Part shown: piece after piece, positions 26,789 through 34,100 of the stretch
Numbering within the stretch: the first letter of the stretch is position 1
How the letters are laid out: the number at the start of each line of letters is the position of its first letter
Assembly (NCBI RefSeq): GCF_003574965.1
Contig: NZ_CP032317.1
Location: 3,844,001-3,908,000, forward strand
Direction: 5' to 3'
DNA length: 64,000 nt
Source: Hymenobacter oligotrophus
Lineage (GTDB): Bacteria > Bacteroidota > Bacteroidia > Cytophagales > Hymenobacteraceae
Position numbers and translations under genes: made by a program
Notes under the pieces: model-generated
The model's input: the letters and a program-made list of their open reading frames with translations, nothing else
What the model was told of the DNA's origin: nothing
The model's database searches: none

Positions 26789-27628
26789 GTGGAAAACTCC
26801 GAAAATGACATCGTGGTCAGCTCCTGGGAAGAGCTGCAGCACACCTTGTTTCGCGACACCTGGGATGGCCGCATCGGGCGGTTTCGGTCGCCGTTTGTGT
26901 ACCGCGGGGTGCGCTCCACCAACTACAACCTCAGCACCAGCTTGCAGCGCCTAGGTGGCAACTACCACGAGCTGGAGCACCACCTGCTGCGCAACTTCCG
27001 CAAGTATGCCCACGATACCACCATTCCCGATAAGGCCTCGGTATGGGATTGGTTGGCCGTGGCACAGCACCACGGTTTGCCTACGCGCCTGCTCGACTGG
27101 ACGTACTCGCCCTACGTGGCGCTGCACTTCGCCACCGACGACCTCGACTCGTACCACGAAGACGGAGTGATTTGGGGGCTGAACTACGTAAAGGCGGCCG
27201 AGTACATGCCTGCCCCGCTGCGCGAGGCGCTGTGGGCCGAGGGCTCCAACGTGTTCACGCCCGATTTGCTGGAGCCCGTGTGCCGCAACCTGCGCGAGCT
27301 GGCCGACATGCAGCCCGAAGAGCCCTTTTTGCTTTTTCTGGAGCCGCCTTCGCTCGACGCGCGCATTGTGCATCAGTACGCCTTGTTCGCCCTGATGTCG
27401 ACGCCGCAAGCCTGCCTCGACAATTGGCTGGAGCACCACCCCGAACTGTGCTACAGGATTATTTTGCCGGCACGATTGAAGTGGGAAACCCGCGACAAGC
27501 TCGACCAAGCCAACATTACCGAACGCGTGCTTTTTCCGGGCCTAGGTGGCCTGAGTCGCTGGCTGCACCGGCATTACAGCCCCGCCGTTAGCCACGACCC
27601 GCGCACCAAAAAGCTGCCTGGCTACTAA
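26789..27628 (+). CDS. FRG-domain protein
   Basis: A 279-residue protein starting at GTG 26789, with no in-frame ATG nearby. The FRG signature is clear: FVYRGVRSTNYNLSTSLQR at residues ~36-54, then AVAQHHGLPTRLLDWTYSPY and ALHFATDD. FRG domains (named for Phe-Arg-Gly) occur in uncharacterised proteins that often neighbour phage-defence or toxin genes, but none is adjacent here. It ends 15 bases from the convergent hrpB gene. Function unknown. Confidence 0.82.
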   Translation: MENSENDIVVSSWEELQHTLFRDTWDGRIGRFRSPFVYRGVRSTNYNLSTSLQRLGGNYHELEHHLLRNFRKYAHDTTIPDKASVWDWLAVAQHHGLPTRLLDWTYSPYVALHFATDDLDSYHEDGVIWGLNYVKAAEYMPAPLREALWAEGSNVFTPDLLEPVCRNLRELADMQPEEPFLLFLEPPSLDARIVHQYALFALMSTPQACLDNWLEHHPELCYRIILPARLKWETRDKLDQANITERVLFPGLGGLSRWLHRHYSPAVSHDPRTKKLPGY

Positions 27629-27642
27629 GCTGCGCCAAGCAA

Positions 27643-30186
27643 CTACTGCCCGTTGCTTTGCTCGAAGCGCTTTTTGGTGAGCTTGGTGGGCACAGCCGTA
27701 AGCGGGTCGTCGGGCCAGGGGTGCTTGGGGTAGCGGCCGCGCAGGTCTTTGCGCACCTCGAAGTAGCCCGACTGCCAGAAGCTGCGCAAATCGCGGGTAA
27801 CCTGCACGGGGCGTTGGGCCGGCGAGAGCAGGTGCATGGTAAGCGGCACGCGTCCGTTGGCAATGCGCGGCGTATCGAGCAGGCCAAACACTTCTTGCAG
27901 CTTCACGGCTAGCACGGGCGCCGCTGGCTCGCTATAGTCGATGCGCACGTGCGAGCCGCTGGGGACCTCGAGGTGCGAAGGCGCCAGTCGATCGAGCTCT
28001 TGGCGCTGCGCCCAACCGTTGGGCAAGCGTTGGAGCAGCAGCTCTGCCACGTCGAGGCGGGCTACCTCACCTAGGCTGCGCAAACCAGCCAAATGCGGAG
28101 CCAGCCACTCGGCGGCGTCGGCCAGTAAGGCTTCGTCCGATACATCGGGCCACTCCTCAGGGAAGTGCAAGTGCAAAAAGGTCAGCCGCTCGCGCAGTTG
28201 CTGGGCTGCTTCCGTCCAGTTCAGGTTGCGTAGGTCGGCTGCCTTTAGTGCTTCGAACAACGCTGCGGCAATTGCCTCTGCATCGGGGTTGGGCTGGTTG
28301 GCTTCGCTGAGCACCAAGGCACCTAGGCGGCGCAAGCGGCGCGCTACCACGCGGCCGGTGGTGGCATCAAAGCGCACCTCGCTCTGCTCCTCAATTTGCT
28401 CGGCAAACAGCTCTTCCACTTCGGTCCGGCTTAGCGGGGCAGCCATGGCGGCGCGCGGCGCGGCGGCGGTGCCATCGAGGTAAGCGGCAGCGAAGAAGGT
28501 GTCGTCGGCAGCGAAAAACTCACTTGGCAAAGCCACGCGTTGGCCTGTAACCAGCCGCAGCCGCTCGCCGCCTTCGCGCTGACCCAGGCGGTCGGGGTAG
28601 GCGAGGGCAGCCAACAGGCCTGCGGTGTCGGGCTCGAGGTCGGCGGCTTTTACGCCGGCCCGGTTGCGCAAGGCCTGCGCGGCTTCGCGCACGCGGCGCA
28701 CACCGCCGGCATCGGCTACGAGGCCGGGCAGCGGGGCACGGCCGGTTTGTAAGGCTTCGAGGCGTAGGCGCAAGTCGGGCGGGGCGGGTTGGCCATCGGT
28801 GGCGCGCAGCACGTCGCGTTCGGCCAGCAGGGCCGCCAGGGCACATGCCGTAGGGCCGTGGCCCAGCTCGCGGCCGCGCACTACCAGGTGCCCCAAGCGC
28901 GGCGGCAAACCTAGGCGGGCCAACTCGCGCCCGTGGGCGGTGGGCTGCCCCGCGGGGGTAAGGGCACCTAGGCGCACCAGCAACTCGCGGGCTTGCGCTA
29001 GGGCGGGGGCAGGCGGTACATCGAGCCATTGCAGGGCCGTTGCATCGGTGGCGCCCCACAAGGCCAGCTCAAGCGTAAGGCTGCTGAGGTCGGCCGTGAG
29101 AATTTCGGGTGCCAGATGCGCCGGCAGCTGGTCGTGGTCGGTTTCCGTCCAGAGGCGGTAGCAGATGCCGGGACCCAGGCGCCCGGCGCGGCCGCGGCGC
29201 TGGTCGGAGGCGGCCTGACTTACGGGCACGGTTTCGAGCGTGGTGAGGCCCGTACGCGGAATAAACCGGGGTACGCGCGCATAACCAGCATCAACCACTA
29301 CGCGCACCCCCTCAATGGTGAGGCTGGTTTCGGCAATGCTGGTAGCCAGCACCACTTTGCGGCGGCCCACGGGCGCGGGGCGCAGAGCGGCGTCCTGCTT
29401 ATCGAGCGGCAGCTCGCCGTGCAGCACGTGCAAGTCTACCTCGGCCGGCAAGGCCGGCTCCAGCCGTTCGCTTACACGGCGTTGGTCGGCGAGGCCCGGC
29501 AAGAACACCAGCACGTCGCCCTCGTGCTCGGCCAAGGCCTGGCGCACGGTGGCAGGTGTAAGCTCGGCCATGCGCTCGGCGGGGCGGTTGGGCAACCCGG
29601 CGGCGCGGCGCGGGCTTAGGTAGTGTGTGGCCACGGGGTGCATGCGGCCTTCGCTGCTAACCACGGGCGCCTGCAACCACGTGCCGAGTCGGGCCGCATC
29701 GAGCGTAGCCGACATCACGAGCAGGCGCAAATCGGGGCGCAAAACGCTTTGGGCGTCGAGCGTAAGCGCCAGCCCTAGGTCGGCCTGTAGGCTGCGCTCG
29801 TGAAATTCGTCGAAGAGCACGGCAGCAATGCCTTCCAGCGCCGGGTCGTCTTGCACCAAGCGCGTCAGAATGCCCTCGGTTACAACCTCAATGCGCGTTT
29901 GGGCCGATACTTTGTTTTCGAGGCGCACGCGGTATCCCACGGTTTGGCCCACCGGCTCGCCCAGCAGCTGCGCCATGCGCGTTGCGGCTGCCCGGGCGGC
30001 TAAGCGCCGTGGCTCCAGCATCAGAATCTTTCCCTCCTGCCGCCAATCAGCCTCCAGCAAAGCCAGCGGTACCAAGGTAGTTTTGCCGGCGCCGGGTGGC
30101 GCTTGCAATACTACGCGGTTGTGGGCTTGCAGCGCAGCCGTAAGCTCGGGCAGCGCCGCCTGAATGGGCAAATTGGGGAGGAGCAC
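27643..30186 (-). CDS. hrpB: ATP-dependent helicase HrpB
   Basis: An 847-residue DEAH-type helicase. Motif I APPGAGKTT is near residue 31, the DEFH box LFDEFHERSLQADLGLAL follows, with SAT (VMSATLD) and motif VI QRRGRAGR intact, and the HrpB-specific C-terminal domain is present (NGRVPLTMHLLSPAQRPVQV). It is full length. Start is GTG at 30186. Role in bacteria is poorly defined, possibly RNA metabolism. Five CCTAGG copies occur in it. Confidence 0.95.
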   Translation of the reverse strand: MLLPNLPIQAALPELTAALQAHNRVVLQAPPGAGKTTLVPLALLEADWRQEGKILMLEPRRLAARAAATRMAQLLGEPVGQTVGYRVRLENKVSAQTRIEVVTEGILTRLVQDDPALEGIAAVLFDEFHERSLQADLGLALTLDAQSVLRPDLRLLVMSATLDAARLGTWLQAPVVSSEGRMHPVATHYLSPRRAAGLPNRPAERMAELTPATVRQALAEHEGDVLVFLPGLADQRRVSERLEPALPAEVDLHVLHGELPLDKQDAALRPAPVGRRKVVLATSIAETSLTIEGVRVVVDAGYARVPRFIPRTGLTTLETVPVSQAASDQRRGRAGRLGPGICYRLWTETDHDQLPAHLAPEILTADLSSLTLELALWGATDATALQWLDVPPAPALAQARELLVRLGALTPAGQPTAHGRELARLGLPPRLGHLVVRGRELGHGPTACALAALLAERDVLRATDGQPAPPDLRLRLEALQTGRAPLPGLVADAGGVRRVREAAQALRNRAGVKAADLEPDTAGLLAALAYPDRLGQREGGERLRLVTGQRVALPSEFFAADDTFFAAAYLDGTAAAPRAAMAAPLSRTEVEELFAEQIEEQSEVRFDATTGRVVARRLRRLGALVLSEANQPNPDAEAIAAALFEALKAADLRNLNWTEAAQQLRERLTFLHLHFPEEWPDVSDEALLADAAEWLAPHLAGLRSLGEVARLDVAELLLQRLPNGWAQRQELDRLAPSHLEVPSGSHVRIDYSEPAAPVLAVKLQEVFGLLDTPRIANGRVPLTMHLLSPAQRPVQVTRDLRSFWQSGYFEVRKDLRGRYPKHPWPDDPLTAVPTKLTKKRFEQSNGQ

Positions 30187-30210
30187 TGGGGTACGGGAGA
30201 AGGGTAAACT

Positions 30211-30370
30211 GTAGCGCTGAGTGGCACTCGGCGCGGCCGCCGCAGGTGGCCATGCGGGGCTGCGCGGTTACGGGCTCATGGGGCGCGGTCGGTGGTGCTG
30301 ATTAGGCCATATACGGTGCGTTGCCGCACTGGCGCGTGCCGCGCCAGCGCCGAGTGGCACTCAGCGCTAC
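30211..30370. repeat. Pair of inverted near-palindromes between hrpB and the rhodanese gene
   Basis: 24-base arms at 30211-30234 and 30347-30370 are reverse complements with one central mismatch, and each arm is itself nearly palindromic (GAGTG-G-CACTC core). The 112-base centre is GC-rich with no open frame. Confidence 0.7.
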
Positions 30371-30374
30371 ACGT

Positions 30375-30701
30375 TTAATACACCGGTACCGACGGATCGA
30401 CCCGGAGCGACCACGCGTGAATGCCGCCGCGCAGGTTGAGCAAATTGGTGAGCCCGTGGCGGTGCTGCAGGTAGGCCAGGGCTTGCATGGAGCGCACGCC
30501 GTGGTGGCAAATCAGCACCACTGGCTCGTCGGCTTCAATCTCGTCGGCGCGGCGGGCTAAATCGCCCAGCGGAATAAGCGTGCTGCCCTCGATGCGGCAG
30601 TAGGCGTACTCCTCGGGTTGGCGCACATCTACCAAGTGCAGGGTTTCGCCGGCGGCCATTCGGTCGCGCAGCTGTTCGGGCGTGAGTTCGGGTAACGACA
30701 T
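30375..30701 (-). CDS. Rhodanese-like sulfurtransferase
   Basis: A 108-residue single rhodanese domain. LHLVDVRQPEEYAYCRIEGS is the family's first motif, and the active-site loop is VVLICHHGVRS with the catalytic cysteine. It probably carries a persulfide for sulfur transfer; partner unknown. I start at ATG 30701 (MSLPELTPEQL), as the longer frame to 30749 would overlap the promoter region. Confidence 0.9.
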   Translation of the reverse strand: MSLPELTPEQLRDRMAAGETLHLVDVRQPEEYAYCRIEGSTLIPLGDLARRADEIEADEPVVLICHHGVRSMQALAYLQHRHGLTNLLNLRGGIHAWSLRVDPSVPVY

Positions 30702-30746
30702 GGTAATAATTGCGGCCGTGGGCACCGAAACCCCTGGCTGCTTGTA

Positions 30747-30774
30747 CAAAAGTAGCCTACACTACGTAGTTTTG
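30747..30774. promoter_or_regulatory. Back-to-back promoters for the rhodanese and pnuC genes
   Basis: Minus-strand TACTTTTG at 30747-30754 and plus-strand TAGTTTTG at 30767-30774 are 12 bases apart. The plus one has a TTG at 30742-30744, spacer 22, which overlaps the other promoter, so the two could interfere. Confidence 0.5.
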
Positions 30775-30838
30775 GCCTCTGCCCGGCTGTGGGCACCTGT
30801 TAATCGGTTTCATCTGCTCGGTTTATTGCTCCTAGGTT

Positions 30839-31474
30839 TTGTCGTGGTTTGAACTCTGGACGGCCGTAGCTGGCACCAACCCCATCGAGTGGGTGGCCTT
30901 TGCCACGGGCCTTGCCTGCGTGGCGCTGGCAGCAATTGGTACCATCTGGAACTTCCCGGTAGCTATTGTTAGCTGCGCGTTCTACGTAGTGGTGTTTCAT
31001 CGGGCGCAGCTGTACTCCGACCGCAACCTGCAGTTCGTGTTCATTGCCATGAGCCTGTACGGGTGGTACGAATGGCTGCGCGGCGGCAAAAACCACTCGG
31101 CCTTGGTAGTTACCCATACGCCTTTGGGCGAGTGGCCGTGGCTAGCACTGGCTGCGGCAGCCTACACCGGCGGCTTCGGGTACTACTTGCACCAGCACAC
31201 CGATGCCTCGTTTCCGTACCTCGACAGCTTTACCACGGCCATTAGCTTGGTTGCGCAATACTTGCTTACGCGCAAGCGCCTCGAAAACTGGCTGCTCTGG
31301 ATTGGGGTTGACCTGATATACGTGCCGATGTACTGGGCCAAAAGCCTGCATGCTACCAGCGGCCTTTACGTGCTGTACCTAGGGCTGGCCGCCTACGGCT
31401 ACTGGGAGTGGCGCCGCCTCATGCGCCAAGCCTCGCTTGCCGAACTGCAACCCGCTAACCCTGCCACCCGCTAA
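30839..31474 (+). CDS. pnuC: PnuC-type nicotinamide riboside transporter
   Basis: A 211-residue membrane protein with seven hydrophobic helices. ATGLACVALAAIGTIWNFPV, LYSDRNLQFVFIAMSLYGWY, and GVDLIYVPMYWAKSLHATSG match PnuC. Facilitated uptake of nicotinamide riboside is supported by the next gene, a riboside kinase, which overlaps it by one base (TAATG). The start is TTG 30839: an in-frame TAG inside CCTAGG lies just upstream, and no nearby in-frame ATG or GTG would keep the first helix. Confidence 0.88.
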   Translation: MSWFELWTAVAGTNPIEWVAFATGLACVALAAIGTIWNFPVAIVSCAFYVVVFHRAQLYSDRNLQFVFIAMSLYGWYEWLRGGKNHSALVVTHTPLGEWPWLALAAAAYTGGFGYYLHQHTDASFPYLDSFTTAISLVAQYLLTRKRLENWLLWIGVDLIYVPMYWAKSLHATSGLYVLYLGLAAYGYWEWRRLMRQASLAELQPANPATR

Positions 31475-32049
31475 TGCTTCGCGTCGCGCTAACCGGACCC
31501 GAATCGACGGGCAAAACTACCCTTAGCCAAAAGCTAGCCGAGCATTACCACACCGCGTGGGTTCCCGAGTACGCCCGCGAGTACCTCGAAACGCGGCAGC
31601 TGGGCCTAGGCTATACACTAACTGACCTCGAGGAAATTGCCCGCGGCCAACTTGCCGCCGAGGATGCGGCCGTGGCTGCCGCCGAGCGCTGCCGCCGCCC
31701 CGTGGTGTTTTGCGATACCGAGCTGCTCGTGATAAAAGTGTGGGCCGAGCACGCCTTCGGCCACTGCCCCGATTGGATTCTGGAGGAAATCGAGCACCGC
31801 AGCTACGACCTCATTCTGTTACTGGGCATCGATTTGCCTTGGGAGCCCGACCCCTTGCGCGAGCACCCGCACCTGCGCCAGTATTTCTACGATCTGTACC
31901 GCAGCGAGCTGACGGAGCGCCTCTCCAACTTTGCCGAAATCGGCGGCACCTTCGAGCGCCGCGTCGATCAATCGTGTTTCTTGATTGACGAGCTGTTGCG
32001 CAGCCACGGGTACGTACCCGCTGCGCAAGCTCCCACCGACGACCTTTAA
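31474..32049 (+). CDS. Nicotinamide riboside kinase domain protein (NadR-like ATPase)
   Basis: A 191-residue P-loop kinase equivalent to the C-terminal kinase domain of NadR, without the adenylyltransferase or regulatory parts. Walker A GPESTGKTTL is at residues 8-17; WVPEYAREYLETR and the DTELLVIKVWAEH segment are typical. It phosphorylates nicotinamide riboside to NMN, trapping what PnuC brings in. Translational coupling with pnuC is likely because of the TAATG overlap. Confidence 0.88.
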   Translation: MLRVALTGPESTGKTTLSQKLAEHYHTAWVPEYAREYLETRQLGLGYTLTDLEEIARGQLAAEDAAVAAAERCRRPVVFCDTELLVIKVWAEHAFGHCPDWILEEIEHRSYDLILLLGIDLPWEPDPLREHPHLRQYFYDLYRSELTERLSNFAEIGGTFERRVDQSCFLIDELLRSHGYVPAAQAPTDDL

Positions 32050-32064
32050 CCTAACCTGCCCGCT

Positions 32065-32952
32065 ATGAACGCCTACTTCCTCGAAAACAGCCGCTGCCGC
32101 GTCACAATCAACGAGCACGGCGCCGAGCTCAGCAGCTTTGTGCGCCACGACCTAGGCGGGCTGGAGTACGTGTGGCAGGCCGATGCCGCCGTGTGGGCCC
32201 GCCACGCGCCGGTGCTGTTTCCGATAGTGGGCCGCTTGCCCGAGGACACTTATTACCACCTAGGGCAAGCCTATAAACTGCCGCAGCACGGTTTCGCCCG
32301 CGACCGTGTTTTCGCGCTAGTGGAGCAGTCGGCTACGGCCGTACGCCTGCGCCTCCTCGACGACGAGCAGAGCCGCCAGCAATACCCTTTTGCTTTTGAG
32401 TTGACCATCGGCTACCGCCTGCACGAAACTACCCTGCACGTGAGCTGGGAGGTGCGCAACCCCGCCACCACCGAGGAGTTGCTGTTCAGCATTGGCGCGC
32501 ACCCAGCCTTCCGCTGCCCGTTGCAACCCGATGGCGGCGAGGCGTTCGAGGATTACGTTTTTCGCTTCGATCATGCGGTGCAGCTCGAGCGGCATTTGCT
32601 GCAAGGCGGCCTGCTGAACGGCGAAACCGAAACCGTGCTCGACAGCGGCACCGAGTTGCCGCTTACCTACGAGCTGTTCAGCCAAGATGCGCTGGTGCTC
32701 AAGCACTACGATTTCACGCGCGTGGCCCTGGCCAGCCGCCGCTCCGAGCGCGCCGTGCAGATGCAGTTCGATGGCTTTCCGTACCTAGGGCTCTGGACCA
32801 AGGCCCCCGGCGCGCCGTTTGTGTGCATCGAGCCGTGGCACGGCATTGCCAGCTCAGTAGGTTCGCCTACCGAGCTGCGCGACAAAGAAGGCATCCTCAC
32901 GCTGGCCCCGGGCGCGGTATTCAAGGCCAGCTACACCATCGAGGTGCAGTAG
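32065..32952 (+). CDS. Aldose 1-epimerase family protein (LacX-like)
   Basis: A 295-residue galactose-mutarotase-fold protein. HGAELSSFVRHDLGGLEYVW and FPIVGRLPEDTYYHLGQAYK then LPQHGFARD mark the LacX/YeaD-type subgroup; GAHPAFRCP and FVCIEPWHGIA carry the expected His and Glu. It likely interconverts sugar anomers or binds a sugar phosphate. It starts 15 bases after the kinase and one base before the next gene, so is part of the pnuC operon, though a link to NAD salvage is unclear. Confidence 0.88.
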   Translation: MNAYFLENSRCRVTINEHGAELSSFVRHDLGGLEYVWQADAAVWARHAPVLFPIVGRLPEDTYYHLGQAYKLPQHGFARDRVFALVEQSATAVRLRLLDDEQSRQQYPFAFELTIGYRLHETTLHVSWEVRNPATTEELLFSIGAHPAFRCPLQPDGGEAFEDYVFRFDHAVQLERHLLQGGLLNGETETVLDSGTELPLTYELFSQDALVLKHYDFTRVALASRRSERAVQMQFDGFPYLGLWTKAPGAPFVCIEPWHGIASSVGSPTELRDKEGILTLAPGAVFKASYTIEVQ

Positions 32953-32953
32953 C

Positions 32954-33379
32954 ATGGCGGCCGATATCCGCCGCATTAGCGCTGCCGATACCTATCCGCT
33001 GCGGCACCTAGTGCTCTGGCCCGATAAGCCGCTGGCCTACGTGCACGTGCCCGACGATGCCGCGGGGCATCATTTCGGCGCTTACTACGATGGCAAGCTG
33101 GTAAGCGTAGTGTCGTTGTTTGTGCAGGGCCCGGAGGCGCGCTTCCGCAAGTTTGCTACCCACCCCGATTGGCAGCGGCAGGGCATGGGCTCGGCGTTGC
33201 TGCGACACCTTATGGCCGAGGCAGCGCGCCTAGGTGCCAGCGAGCTGTGGTGCGATGCCCGGCAAGAGGCAACCGGGTTCTACCAAAAGTTTGGGTTTGT
33301 AACCGAGGGCAGCACGTTCAGCAAGGGCACAGTAGCCTACGTGCGCATGCGCTGCGCGCTGCCGCCGCCTGTGGCCTAG
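32954..33379 (+). CDS. GNAT-family N-acetyltransferase
   Basis: A 141-residue single GNAT domain. RFRKFATHPDWQRQGMGSAL is motif A with the acetyl-CoA loop, and ELWCDARQEATGFYQKFGFV is motif B. The substrate is unknown. It follows the epimerase after a single base and closes the pnuC operon. Its TAG stop lies inside CCTAGG (33375-33380). Confidence 0.88.
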   Translation: MAADIRRISAADTYPLRHLVLWPDKPLAYVHVPDDAAGHHFGAYYDGKLVSVVSLFVQGPEARFRKFATHPDWQRQGMGSALLRHLMAEAARLGASELWCDARQEATGFYQKFGFVTEGSTFSKGTVAYVRMRCALPPPVA

Positions 33380-33387
33380 GTGCTCCC

Positions 33388-33633
33388 CTAGAGCAACACC
33401 GGCTTGTGGGGCCGCACGGGGCGGTGCGGGCGCCGGTTGTAGTCGGGCTCCCAATCGTTGATGGGCCGCGAAATGCCGGGCGGCAAGTCGAGGTCGGGTA
33501 GGCCGTCGTCGAGCGGTTCGCCGCCCTCGTCGTCGTTGTCGGCCGAAGGCGGGCGGGTAGCGGTGCGGCGCGGCATCACCATAAAATAGGCCAACAGGGT
33601 GAGGACCACGAGCGTGTATACGAGGCTGATCAT
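33388..33633 (-). CDS. Small single-pass membrane protein
   Basis: An 81-residue protein: one membrane helix at residues 2-20 (ISLVYTLVVLTLLAYFMVM), then a basic stop-transfer patch (PRRTATR) and an acidic, then Pro/Arg-rich cytoplasmic tail. I start at ATG 33633 because the frame further upstream (to 33762) has no membrane or conserved character. It converges with the GNAT gene eight bases away. Function unknown. Confidence 0.6.
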   Translation of the reverse strand: MISLVYTLVVLTLLAYFMVMPRRTATRPPSADNDDEGGEPLDDGLPDLDLPPGISRPINDWEPDYNRRPHRPVRPHKPVLL

Positions 33634-33847
33634 GGCGGTATTCGGGCTGGTTGTGGGCGGGCCGTTGCAGGCCTGTTGCAGAAGAAGGTAACGGCACAAA
33701 GCCCGGCGTGGTTTTGCTCGGGCACAGCTTTTTTCAGCGGCGCGGGGCCAGGAGTAATACACTTAACTGTAAGCGGTTAAGTCGGGTTTTTGCTTGTTTA
33801 ATCGAACCCGCTCAGCACGGCCCCGCAAGCCCAAAAAACTTGCCTCG

Positions 33848-33893
33848 GCGGGCACCGCTAGCCGCGGGCTGCCACGCGGCTAGCGGTGCCCGC
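33848..33893. repeat. Perfect 19-pair hairpin upstream of the TPP riboswitch
   Basis: 33848-33866 pairs with 33875-33893 around an 8-base loop, without a T tract, followed by a smaller hairpin at 33904-33920 and a CCTAGG at 33897. It lies between the small membrane protein gene and the riboswitch promoter. Confidence 0.7.
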
Positions 33894-33938
33894 GCACCTA
33901 GGGCGCCAGCCTTGCTGGCGGTGTGCTTGGCCGTTGCA

Positions 33939-33969
33939 TTGCGTTGCTAGCGGCAAGCTTTTACCTTTG
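33939..33969 (+). promoter_or_regulatory. Promoter of the TPP-riboswitch transcript
   Basis: TTG at 33939-33941, 20-base spacer, TACCTTTG at 33962-33969. The predicted start near 33976 is directly at the 5' side of the riboswitch. Confidence 0.65.
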
Positions 33970-33975
33970 CCCCGC

Positions 33976-34056
33976 GTTTAGGGGTGCCAGGCCGTTGCGA
34001 GCTTGGCTGAGATGATACCCATTGAACCTGATCCGGCTAATACCGGCGAAGGGAAC
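33976..34056 (+). promoter_or_regulatory. TPP (thiamine pyrophosphate) riboswitch
   Basis: The THI-box signature is plain: AGGGGTGC at the 5' side, GCTGAGATGATACCC in the pyrimidine-sensing arm, TTGAACCTGATCCGG, and the closing TACCGGCGAAGGGAAC. The element would repress the downstream TonB-dependent receptor when thiamine pyrophosphate is abundant. The 3' side ends about 45 bases before the receptor's proposed start, so control of translation initiation is likely. Confidence 0.95.
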
Positions 34057-34100
34057 AAACGGTCCGCGAACGGTAACACCATGGCTCCGACCCCTGGGGC

